Origin: Bacteroidota bacterium
GTDB lineage: Bacteria; Bacteroidota; Bacteroidia; Sphingobacteriales; Sphingobacteriaceae
Reading direction: 5' to 3'
Assembly (NCBI GenBank): GCA_026224775.1
Contig: JAMFRP010000018.1
Coordinates: 62,001 to 126,000, forward strand
DNA length: 64,000 nucleotides
Positions 28,180 through 35,682 of this stretch are shown here, piece after piece. Under the pieces are notes generated by a model that was not told where the DNA came from, did no database searches, and was given only the letters and a program-made list of their open reading frames with translations. The position numbers and the translations under genes were made by a program. Within the stretch, counting starts at the first letter, position 1. Every line of letters starts with the position of its first letter.

Positions 28180-28205
28180 CACTTATAGTCCGTTGACTCA
28201 TAGTC
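28180..28205 (+). promoter_or_regulatory. C-box-like operator of the controller gene
   Basis: Two 11-base units whose centres are 15 bases apart: CACTTATAGTC (28180-28190) and GACTCATAGTC (28195-28205), separated by CGTT. The second is a perfect GACTnnnAGTC palindrome and the first differs only at its outer base. This arrangement, including TATAGTCCGT between units, matches the C-box of restriction-modification controller proteins such as C.AhdI and C.Esp1396I as I remember it. The controller ATG is 22 bases downstream. An extra GTTGAC/GTCAAC pair overlaps the second unit. Confidence 0.75.
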
Positions 28206-28227
28206 GACAAAAGGTCAACTTGGCTGG

Positions 28228-28449
28228 ATGAGTATTAAAGCTAAAGTTGGCTTAAGGATTAAAGAATTGAGGAATAAAATAGGTATATCTCAAGAGGCTT
28301 TAGGAAACATTGCTGAAATAGATAGAACCTATGTGACTGACGTGGAAAACGGCAGGCGCAACATTTCAATCGAGAATTTAGAGAAGCTTGTTAATGCCTT
28401 ACAAATTCCATTGAAAGATTTTTTTGACTCCCCAAACTTCGATAAGTAA
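28228..28449 (+). CDS. Controller (C)-protein-like XRE helix-turn-helix regulator
   Basis: A 73-residue DNA-binding protein made of one Cro/C1-type helix-turn-helix domain: VGLRIKELRNKIGISQEALG, then AEIDRTYVTDVENGRRNIS (recognition helix) and LEKLVNALQIPLKDFF. Size and text match the small dimeric C-proteins that first activate and later repress their own gene and the restriction endonuclease gene of some type II R-M systems. A C-box-like operator sits directly upstream. The stop codon overlaps the next start by one base (TAATG), so translation of the downstream nuclease-helicase is probably coupled. No methyltransferase is present. An unrelated XRE autoregulator is the alternative, made less likely by the operator. 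Confidence 0.88.
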   Translation: MSIKAKVGLRIKELRNKIGISQEALGNIAEIDRTYVTDVENGRRNISIENLEKLVNALQIPLKDFFDSPNFDK

Positions 28450-30443
28450 TGGGGGCATTTTATTCTAACACATTAGTAGGATTCATTGATGATAATAATG
28501 ATTTAATTATTGGCTCACTTACTAAGCAAGCAGGAATCGCCGGTTTTCATCAGCAACTACATACCCAAACTCTTTCATGGAATGAAGGAATTGATGTTTT
28601 AAAATCATCTTTTAACAAACTGATAGACGAAAATCCCAAAGCATCAACTTTCGGAATATTATTAGAATATCCCATTGCAAGAAGAGATAAAAGAATTGAC
28701 GTAGTAATAATTGCCGATAACATCATTATAGTAGTTGAATTTAAAGTTGGTAAATCAGAATACTTAGCAACAGATAAGGAACAATTATTAGATTATTGTT
28801 TAGATATAAGAGATTTTCATTTCGAATCCAGGGGTAAATATATTATTCCAATTTTAGTTGCTACAAATGGCAAACAATCGAATGATTCGAATATCAAGAC
28901 GGAAGATTTGGTTCAAAACATTGTATTTGCAAATGCATCTAATTTAACGACTAAACTCAATGATACAATTGACACCTTTAAGAGTGATGAAATTTCGATA
29001 AATTATTTGATTTGGGATAAAAGCGATTATTCACCTACACCAACTATAATCGAAGCAGCACAGACACTGTATTCAGGAAAGTCAGTTATAGAAATTTCAC
29101 GATCATATGCCGGAACTAAAAACCTTACAAAAACATCTGATGCAGTAGTAAGCGCTATTAAGCTGGCAAAAACGAACAATCAAAAAATCATTTGCTTTAT
29201 TACGGGGGTACCTGGAGCTGGAAAAACATTAGCCGGTTTAAATATTGCACATGATAAGGAGTTTCAAGATTCTGAAAAGTCTTTAGCAACATTCTTATCC
29301 GGCAATGGGCCACTAATCAAAGTTTTAAGAGAAGCCTTATCAAGAGATGCGTATAAGAAAATTAAAAGGAACGACACAAACGCTAAAAAGAAAGAGACGG
29401 ATAGAATTATCTCTTTTATAGAAAATGTGCATCGGTTTTTAGATCATTATTTTTTTGAGAAAGAAAGAATACCAAATAACAAGATTGTAATTTTTGATGA
29501 GGCTCAACGGGCATGGAATGCTGAACATTCCATGCGAAAATTTCAAAGACCGTTTTCTGAACCAGAAATGATGCTTGAAATTATGAATAGACACACTGAT
29601 TGGTCGGTAATTGTAGCATTGGTTGGAGGCGGTCAAGAAATAAACACGGGCGAAGCGGGTTTACCTGAATGGGGTAAAATCGTCCAAGAGAAATTTCCAA
29701 ACTGGAAGGTATATATATCACCTCAATTAAAAATAGGAAATCATAGTACTGGCAATCTTACTCTATTTGAAAAGGAGCCTGATAATTTAGACATTATTGA
29801 GAATAATGACTTGCATTTAGATGTATCTATTAGATCATACAAAGCAGAAGATTTATCAAACTGGGTTAGCTTAATTCTAACCAATGAATTGAGCGTAGCA
29901 AAACAAGTGTTTGAGGAAAAGCTATCAAATTATAAAATAGTATTAACTCGCGATTTAGACGACGCTAAGCAATGGTTAAAATCAAAATGTAAAGGAACAA
30001 GACGAATGGGCTTAGTGGCAAGCTCTGGTGCTCGACGTTTACGACCTTATGGGCTTGATGTTAAAGTGCCGTTAGAAGAAGCAGAATGGTTTTTGAATGG
30101 ACGTAATGACGTAAGATCATCCTATTATTTGGAAATTCCTGCAACGGAATTTGGCATCCAAGGATTAGAATTAGATTGGGTTGGCGTGTGTTGGGATTTA
30201 GACTTATTTAGAACCAACAATGAATGGGATTTTAAGACATTTTCAGGGACAACTTGGAAAAATGTGAATTCCACTGAAAAGAAAAGACATGTTATAAATA
30301 AATATAGAGTTTTATTGACTCGAGCAAGAGAAGGCATGGTAATATTTGTTCCGCCTGGCAGTAAAGATGATCCAACAAGGAGCCCTGAACTTTATAACTC
30401 GATTGCTAAATATTTAATCGACTGTGGTGTTGTTGAATTATAG
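28449..30443 (+). CDS. PD-(D/E)xK nuclease fused to Schlafen-group-3/DUF2075 helicase
   Basis: A 664-residue protein, predicted phage- or foreign-nucleic-acid-processing effector. N-terminal part, residues 65-120: E73, D84 in KRIDVVIIAD, E97-F-K99 in IVVEFKVG, and Q112xxxY116 in EQLLDY together make a RecB-like PD-(D/E)xK nuclease signature. Residues 245-660 match the DUF2075 helicase: Walker A GVPGAGKT with K259, Walker B IVIFDEAQRAW with D350-E351, ALVGGGQEIN as motif III, ATEFGIQGLELDWVG, and motif VI YRVLLTRAREGMVIFVP. No membrane segment. The gene is AT-rich (hand counts of three 60-base lines: 30, 38, 30% GC; nearby genes 42-53%). Defence is inferred from architecture and the coupled C-protein; DNA repair is the alternative. 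Confidence 0.88.
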   Translation: MGAFYSNTLVGFIDDNNDLIIGSLTKQAGIAGFHQQLHTQTLSWNEGIDVLKSSFNKLIDENPKASTFGILLEYPIARRDKRIDVVIIADNIIIVVEFKVGKSEYLATDKEQLLDYCLDIRDFHFESRGKYIIPILVATNGKQSNDSNIKTEDLVQNIVFANASNLTTKLNDTIDTFKSDEISINYLIWDKSDYSPTPTIIEAAQTLYSGKSVIEISRSYAGTKNLTKTSDAVVSAIKLAKTNNQKIICFITGVPGAGKTLAGLNIAHDKEFQDSEKSLATFLSGNGPLIKVLREALSRDAYKKIKRNDTNAKKKETDRIISFIENVHRFLDHYFFEKERIPNNKIVIFDEAQRAWNAEHSMRKFQRPFSEPEMMLEIMNRHTDWSVIVALVGGGQEINTGEAGLPEWGKIVQEKFPNWKVYISPQLKIGNHSTGNLTLFEKEPDNLDIIENNDLHLDVSIRSYKAEDLSNWVSLILTNELSVAKQVFEEKLSNYKIVLTRDLDDAKQWLKSKCKGTRRMGLVASSGARRLRPYGLDVKVPLEEAEWFLNGRNDVRSSYYLEIPATEFGIQGLELDWVGVCWDLDLFRTNNEWDFKTFSGTTWKNVNSTEKKRHVINKYRVLLTRAREGMVIFVPPGSKDDPTRSPELYNSIAKYLIDCGVVEL

Positions 30444-30453
30444 CCGATTTTTC

Positions 30454-30660
30454 CCATCCAAAACCCTCATTTTTCCGTCCAAAACCACTCATTTTCTCTC
30501 AAAAAAGCATCAAAAACAGTCCATTTTAACCCATTTTAGTCCTTATTTTGGCACTTTTTGCCTTAATTTCACATCTAAAAACCGTCTTTTCATGTGCTTT
30601 TCGGGGCTTTTTAACCCTAAAAGTGTACCAAATGTACCACTTGTACCGTGGTACAGTACG
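30454..30660. repeat. Gene-free spacer with short tandem units at the island edge
   Basis: The 274 bases after the nuclease-helicase gene carry no credible gene. At 30454-30497 there are two copies of ccrtccaaaacc(a)ctcatttt. At 30624-30660 there is a 9-base-period array, tgtaccaaa / tgtaccact / tgtaccgtg, followed by gtacagtacg; gtaccac and gtggtac also pair around ttgtacc. These may be remnants of the right end of a mobile segment, which is inference. A TACTTTTG box at 30707 precedes the next ATG by only four bases. Confidence 0.5.
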
Positions 30661-30717
30661 GCGGAGATCCGGGTATTTACTCCCCCTGCCTAAAGGCTTA
30701 ATTTTGTACTTTTGTGC

Positions 30718-31347
30718 ATGCTTAAAGTATTCCCCAACAACCCATACCAGGAAAACACCATCGTTTTGTATGATGACAGCTTCGAATGCGCTATCATCGA
30801 CCCGGGCATGTACACCGCGGCAGAGCAGAACGCGGTGGTTAACTTCATTTGCGATAATAAGCTTAAACCGGTGCTGCTGCTCAACACGCATTGCCATATT
30901 GACCATGTACTGGGCAACAAATTCGTGTTCGACCAGTATGGGCTAAAGCCGCAGTTCAACATCGGCGAACAGGATATACTGGATGTTGTACCAGCTTATG
31001 CACCGAGCATGGGTTTTCACTATGAGCTATCACCACAACCGGAAGTTTATTTGCCTGAGACTGGCACCGTTAGCTTCGGCAATACCGAGCTGGAACTGAT
31101 CTTCGCGCCGGGGCATTCACCGGCTTCGCTGTGTTTTTATAACCGTAAGGACAATGTTTTGATAGGCGGCGATGTACTATTCCGCGGCAGCGTTGGTCGC
31201 AGTGACCTGCCGGGCGGCAACCACGCCCAACTGTTGAAGAATATAGAGGAAAAGCTATTCACCCTGCCGGATGATTGCACGGTATACCCTGGTCACGGTC
31301 CGGAAACTACTATCGGTTACGAGAAAGATACCAATCCCTTTTTTTAA
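30718..31347 (+). CDS. MBL-fold hydrolase, glyoxalase II-like
   Basis: A 209-residue cytoplasmic metallo-beta-lactamase-fold hydrolase of the small glyoxalase II-like group. The zinc motif H58-C-H60-I-D62-H63 lies in LLNTHCHIDHVLG, and further ligands are in FAPGHSPASL, IGGDVLFRGSVGRSDLPGG and VYPGHGPET. GSVGRSDLPGG is typical of YcbL-type enzymes, which hydrolyse thioesters; the exact substrate is unknown. I start at ATG 30718 rather than the TTG two codons upstream. It begins the plus-strand row with the LolC/E-type permease, rbfA and the M23 peptidase. Confidence 0.92.
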   Translation: MLKVFPNNPYQENTIVLYDDSFECAIIDPGMYTAAEQNAVVNFICDNKLKPVLLLNTHCHIDHVLGNKFVFDQYGLKPQFNIGEQDILDVVPAYAPSMGFHYELSPQPEVYLPETGTVSFGNTELELIFAPGHSPASLCFYNRKDNVLIGGDVLFRGSVGRSDLPGGNHAQLLKNIEEKLFTLPDDCTVYPGHGPETTIGYEKDTNPFF

Positions 31348-31369
31348 CTTAGGCCATTAATCACCTGGT

Positions 31370-32593
31370 TTGAACACATCGGTCTACATAGCTAAGCGGT
31401 ACCTGTTTTCGCGCAAGAAAATGCATGCCATCAATATTATTTCGGGTATCAGCATGCTTGGGGTGTTTGTGGGCAGCGCCGCACTAGTGATTATATTGTC
31501 GGTTTTCAATGGCTTCGAGAAGGTGATACTGGGCCTCTACAGCAATTTCACCCCTGAGCTGAAGATAGAACCCCGCTTCGGCAAAACATTCGACCCAAAC
31601 ACCACCTACTTTATGCAATTGCATAAGGACCCAAGGGTATTCTCGTACACAGATGTGCTGCAGGAAAAGGCGCTGATCATGTATAATAACAAGTCGTTCA
31701 TTGGCAACATCAAAGGTGTATCGGCTGATTTCCTGAAGAACAAGCAATTAGACAGTACTATACAGGATGGCTCATTCACCCTGCGAAGCGATAGCATTAA
31801 TTATGCGGTTATTGGCGGCACAGTTGCGGGCAGCCTATCGGTTAATTTAAACGACCCTACCCCGCTCCGTATTTACGCGTCTAACCGTTCTGCGGTGAGC
31901 AGTGCCGACCCGCTGAATGAGTTTATAGTTCGTAATATATCGCCATCGGGCGTGTTCAGTATACAACAGGATTTTGATGATATAGCGGTAACACCTATCG
32001 ACTTCGCACGCGAGCTGCTCAATGAGCCGGTGAATGTATCATCGCTAGAGATTAACTGCATAAGGGGGACAAATGTCGAGGCCTTTCAACGGGAGATCAT
32101 CGACCGGGCAGGTGGTAAATACACGGTAAAAAACCGTATCCAGCAAAATACCGAATTATATAAAACTTTAAACTACGAACGGTGGTTTATATTTATGATA
32201 TTGGTTTTTGTACTCATCATCGCTATATTTAACATCATCGGCTCGTTAACCATGCTGGTGATTGATAAGCGTAAGGACATAGCCATACTAAGCAGCCTGG
32301 GGGCAGGTAAAAAGCTCGTACAGGGTATTTTCTTTTTCGAGGGGATGATGATATCGGGTATTGGTTGTATAGCCGGGATGGTAGTAGGCTTAATATTTTG
32401 CTTGTTACAGCAGAAATATGGTTTTATAAAAATGGGGGCCAGCATGTCGGTTATTGATGCTTACCCGATAGAGCTAAGGGTGAAGGACTTTGGCTTGGTG
32501 TTGTTAACAGTAGGCTTTATAGCAGTGATGGCATCATGGATAAGCTCAAGACTGAGCATTAAGAATTTGGATGATATTAAGGGAGATTTGTAA
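31370..32593 (+). CDS. LolC/LolE-type lipoprotein-releasing permease (FtsX-like)
   Basis: A 407-residue inner-membrane protein of the LolC/E family, which with LolD extracts outer-membrane lipoproteins from the inner membrane. The N-terminal helix follows YIAKRYLFSRKKMHAINIIS with ISMLGVFVGSAALVIILSVF; a large periplasmic MacB-like domain spans residues 50-260; and the C-terminal FtsX domain has three helices beginning FIMILVFVLIIAIFNIIGS and VIDKRKDIAILSSLGA. The start is TTG 31370, giving a typical MN..VYIAKRYLF opening. No LolD ATPase is adjacent; in Bacteroidota one such permease commonly stands alone. It follows the hydrolase by 22 bases. Confidence 0.9.
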   Translation: MNTSVYIAKRYLFSRKKMHAINIISGISMLGVFVGSAALVIILSVFNGFEKVILGLYSNFTPELKIEPRFGKTFDPNTTYFMQLHKDPRVFSYTDVLQEKALIMYNNKSFIGNIKGVSADFLKNKQLDSTIQDGSFTLRSDSINYAVIGGTVAGSLSVNLNDPTPLRIYASNRSAVSSADPLNEFIVRNISPSGVFSIQQDFDDIAVTPIDFARELLNEPVNVSSLEINCIRGTNVEAFQREIIDRAGGKYTVKNRIQQNTELYKTLNYERWFIFMILVFVLIIAIFNIIGSLTMLVIDKRKDIAILSSLGAGKKLVQGIFFFEGMMISGIGCIAGMVVGLIFCLLQQKYGFIKMGASMSVIDAYPIELRVKDFGLVLLTVGFIAVMASWISSRLSIKNLDDIKGDL

Positions 32594-32710
32594 ACCCCCT
32601 AAAGGGGGAATAAATAGAATAATATTAATTAATTTTAATTACGATTTAGGTAACTTTTTGGGAGTTTATAACCTTTAACCCTTTACCTTTATCCTTTAAC
32701 CTGAATAAAC

Positions 32711-33082
32711 ATGGAATCAAAACGTCAGCAAAAATTCGCCGGAGTTATACAAGAAGACCTTGCCGCTATTTTACAGCGCGAAAGCAGTAGCTACCTCCCT
32801 AATACCATGGTTACCATTACCAAAGTACGTGTAACCCCCGATTTGGCTATTGCCCGTGTTTTCCTGAGCTTTTTTAGCAATAACAACAATCAACTGGCGC
32901 TGCAAACCATTAAGCAGCATGCTTCGGAGATCCGCTATAAGTTAGGTTCGAGAATAAAGGACCAGGTGCGCGTTATTCCGCAATTGGAGTTTTTTATTGA
33001 TGATACCAGCGAGTATGTTGACCGCATGGATAAGATCTTCGACAAAATAAGCAAAGAGGAACGTCAAAAAGAGGAAGAATAG
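32711..33082 (+). CDS. rbfA: 30S ribosome-binding factor A
   Basis: Binds the 30S subunit late in assembly and helps 16S rRNA 5'-end maturation, important in the cold. The 123-residue KH-like protein begins SKRQQKFAGVIQEDLAAIL-like text and has MVTITKVRVTPDLAIARVFLS, then IRYKLGSRIKDQVRVIPQLEFFIDD, the conserved C-terminal strand signature. Normal length. The charged tail (ISKEERQKEEE) is typical. It lies 117 bases after the LolC/E-type gene and 9 bases before the M23 peptidase. Confidence 0.95.
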   Translation: MESKRQQKFAGVIQEDLAAILQRESSSYLPNTMVTITKVRVTPDLAIARVFLSFFSNNNNQLALQTIKQHASEIRYKLGSRIKDQVRVIPQLEFFIDDTSEYVDRMDKIFDKISKEERQKEEE

Positions 33083-33091
33083 TTCCTGTTT

Positions 33092-33796
33092 ATGGATGCA
33101 TCCGCTCATTTAGCAGCAGCGTTAAAATCACACCCGCAAAGTATTATCAAGGCAGTTGATTTTGATGAGGTTAATGATCGCCTGTATCATTTCGACCTAA
33201 CAAAAAACAATATCGAACTTAGTTTTGAGGTGGTTAATGATGTAGCTAAGTTCAGCCATTGGGTTAATCAAAAGCTTGGTGACAATAATTGCCGCTATGG
33301 TATTGGCGGTTACATGGAGCTGCGCACTATTTACGATAACCGTGAGCAATTTGAAATCAGTGGCGAACAACGCCAGCTACATTTAGGTGTAGATATTTGG
33401 GCCGATGCCGGTACGCCTGTTTATGCGCCTTTAGATGGCATAGTCCACAGCTTTAAGGATAATGCACATTTTGGGGATTATGGGCCAACCATTATCCTCA
33501 AACATCAACTTGGTGAGTTGACTTTCTATAGTCTTTATGGCCATTTAAATAGGGAATGTCTTACAGATTTAAGCGTAGGCAAGCCAATACAAAGTGGTCA
33601 ACATATAGCCAATTTCGGCACAGCCGATATTAACGGCGGCTGGCCGCCGCACTTGCATTTTCAATTAATGCTGGATATGGAGGGCATGGCGGGTGATTAC
33701 CCAGGTGCTTGCCGAAACGCTGACAAATCAAAATACCTGCAAAATATACCTGATCCGGCTTTATTGCTGCAATTTCCACCTGCTATAAATATGTAA
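33092..33796 (+). CDS. M23 family metallopeptidase without visible signal peptide
   Basis: A 234-residue LytM/M23-type zinc peptidase, a family that cuts peptidoglycan cross-bridges. The core motifs are HLGVDIWADAGTPVYAP (H-x3-D), SLYGHLN and PPHLHFQLM (HxH). The first 95 residues are a separate region (SFEVVNDVAKFSHWVNQKLG, YGIGGYMELRTIYDNREQF). No signal peptide or membrane helix is evident from ATG 33092, which is unusual for a wall hydrolase. I recall similar cytoplasmic-looking M23 proteins fused or adjacent to aminotransferases in Bacteroidota. The substrate is uncertain. Confidence 0.85.
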   Translation: MDASAHLAAALKSHPQSIIKAVDFDEVNDRLYHFDLTKNNIELSFEVVNDVAKFSHWVNQKLGDNNCRYGIGGYMELRTIYDNREQFEISGEQRQLHLGVDIWADAGTPVYAPLDGIVHSFKDNAHFGDYGPTIILKHQLGELTFYSLYGHLNRECLTDLSVGKPIQSGQHIANFGTADINGGWPPHLHFQLMLDMEGMAGDYPGACRNADKSKYLQNIPDPALLLQFPPAINM

Positions 33797-33828
33797 CACA
33801 AATTATGTTTAATCAATGTTATACTGGC

Positions 33829-34488
33829 ATGCGCAAGATGCTGATTATATTGATGTTGATGGCAGTCGCCTTCGCGGGCTATACTCAACAACCTGCTTTT
33901 AAGGGTGGGCAACAAGCATTAGATAATTTCCTATCGCAAAAAATAATTTATCCTGAATACGCTAAGCAAAATTGTATCTCCGGCACTATAAAAGTCGGTT
34001 TTGTGTTAGATAAGAATGGTAAAGTTATCAACCCAGGAGTAATACAAGGCTTAGGCATCGATCTGGATGATGAAGCATTGCGGGTTGTTAAATTGACTTC
34101 GGGCAAATGGGATATTCCAACTAATTACCGGCCCCTGAATATTGTGTTGCCGGTTCGATTTGAGGCTGATCGAACCGTTTGCGGTATCAGCAATAATGAT
34201 ATGAATCTGGCCATCGCCAATTATAAAAGCCAGCAGAACCTGGAGGATGCCGTAACCAATTACTATAAAGCTAAATACCTGGGTAAGGCAGATACTACGC
34301 ATGAAGCTGCCATTATCAGTCTAAAAAAGCAATTGGGTTATGATGACAAATTCATCGATGATGTATTAGAACAAGCCCATGAAAAGTTAAACCAGGGTGA
34401 TAACGAAGGAGCCTGCCACGACTGGACATTCATCCGCAACATAGGCAGTAATAGAGCTGATGATATGCTTGCTAAATACTGTAAATAA
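33829..34488 (+). CDS. Exported TonB C-terminal-like domain protein
   Basis: A 219-residue exported protein. Start ATG 33829 gives a signal peptide (MLIILMLMAVAFAGYTQ); the frame also opens at ATG 33805 but that adds eight residues before the signal. Residues 28-115 resemble a TonB_C domain: NFLSQKIIYPEYAKQNCISG, IKVGFVLDKNGKVINPGVI and GLGIDLDDEALRVVKL. There is no membrane anchor plus proline-rich linker as in true TonB. The last 100 residues, with helices (NLEDAVTNYYKAKYLG and KLNQGDNEGACHDW), look like a TPR/Sel1-type tail. Role unknown, probably periplasmic. Confidence 0.75.
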   Translation: MRKMLIILMLMAVAFAGYTQQPAFKGGQQALDNFLSQKIIYPEYAKQNCISGTIKVGFVLDKNGKVINPGVIQGLGIDLDDEALRVVKLTSGKWDIPTNYRPLNIVLPVRFEADRTVCGISNNDMNLAIANYKSQQNLEDAVTNYYKAKYLGKADTTHEAAIISLKKQLGYDDKFIDDVLEQAHEKLNQGDNEGACHDWTFIRNIGSNRADDMLAKYCK

Positions 34489-34573
34489 CAGTCCTATAAA
34501 TAGCTTAACCACCACTGTTTATGGGTTTGTTTATACTTCATAAACCAGCGGCACGGGAAATACAGGACAAACA

Positions 34574-35626
34574 CTACCAATAGCCAAACAATGTACACCG
34601 TACCAAGCGGGAAGCTGTAACCCTGTTTTCACCCATCACAACAAAGGTTAAAAAGCTTAATAAACGCGCCAGGTAAAGATGCAGGATGTAATAAAATAAA
34701 GGCACGCGGCCATATACTAAAAAGAAGGAGGTAACGCGATTATGTACATTTTCCAACGCGGCAAGCATCAGCATAACCGGGCCGAGCGTTATTAACAGAT
34801 AATCGAGCGAAGGTGGGTATTTGCTTACATCAATAAAGGAAAAAACATCGCGATACCAGCTATATTGGTTTGTCCAGCTGCTCGGGTCGCCATAAAAATT
34901 AAATGACCTGATGGCTATAAATATAGCTATAGCACCAATGCCAAATGTGATCAACAGCTTTCTGCGTTTGGGTTCATCCATTTTAAACAGCGTGCCGAAG
35001 CAATAACCAAGCGCCATTACACCGATCCAGGGGATCAGCGGATAAAAGAAAAACACATTGACCTTACCGAAGCTAACTATACCACATACGTGCAGCACAT
35101 CCCAAATATCTTTTCCGGCTACACTAAAAGCTGTAGTTGAAAGATTATCAAACAAATCGTGCCCAAAAACCAGTATAAATCCAATAGCCGCTATTACCGG
35201 CAATGGCAAATATATCAAAGCGGCTAATACAATCATGCTGATACCTATTGCCCAGATTACCTGCAGGAATATAAAATGATAATCCAGATTCATTATCCAT
35301 CCAAAGCGTATAATGGTCAACTCTAAAAACACCAACCATAAACCACGACTCAACAAAAATTTAGCTGCTTCATTTTTAGTTTTACCTCGGCTGATAGATA
35401 AATATGCACTTGTGCCTGCTAAAAAAACGAAAGTTGCGGCGCAGTAATGAGTAACAAAACGGGTTAAAAATAAAAAGCTTGATGCCTTTGAAAGGTCAGT
35501 AGGATCGTAATTAAGATGGGTTAAAAAATCCCGGCAATGGTCGAGCGCCATTACCACCATCACTATACCGCGCATTATATCAATAGATTCAATACGCTTT
35601 TTGGCTGGAACAGCTGCTGGGGTCAT
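34574..35626 (-). CDS. DUF1624/heparan-N-acetyltransferase-like membrane protein, 3' frameshift
   Basis: A multi-helix inner-membrane protein of the DUF1624 family, related to heparan-alpha-glucosaminide acetyltransferase. Hallmarks are RIESIDIMRGIVMVVMALDH with the D-H pair near residue 28 and FLTRFVTHYCAATFVFLAGT; about ten helices follow. The open frame of 350 residues ends with VTASRLVRCTLFGYW, which is not membrane-like. Adding one G to the GGG run gives GYSFPLGTVYIVWLLVVF and continues to WWLSYL with a stop at 34494, a proper last helix and tail. So one base is missing near 34620, by deletion or sequence error. The glycan substrate is unknown. Confidence 0.82.
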   Translation of the reverse strand: MTPAAVPAKKRIESIDIMRGIVMVVMALDHCRDFLTHLNYDPTDLSKASSFLFLTRFVTHYCAATFVFLAGTSAYLSISRGKTKNEAAKFLLSRGLWLVFLELTIIRFGWIMNLDYHFIFLQVIWAIGISMIVLAALIYLPLPVIAAIGFILVFGHDLFDNLSTTAFSVAGKDIWDVLHVCGIVSFGKVNVFFFYPLIPWIGVMALGYCFGTLFKMDEPKRRKLLITFGIGAIAIFIAIRSFNFYGDPSSWTNQYSWYRDVFSFIDVSKYPPSLDYLLITLGPVMLMLAALENVHNRVTSFFLVYGRVPLFYYILHLYLARLLSFLTFVVMGENRVTASRLVRCTLFGYW

Positions 35627-35682
35627 CTTTAAAATTGTGATTTGTGCTATTAAGATACATCTAATCTGTCAATTACAAAAAA

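Noticed and set aside
28228..30443. Toxin-antitoxin pair reading of the HTH gene and its partner
   Set aside because: The partner is a 664-residue ATPase-nuclease, and the operator matches a C-box better than a TA operator; kept only as a remote alternative.
30424..30962. Several frames of 89-132 residues around the island edge
   Set aside because: They cross the tandem repeat spacer and the start of the glyoxalase II-like gene in other frames.
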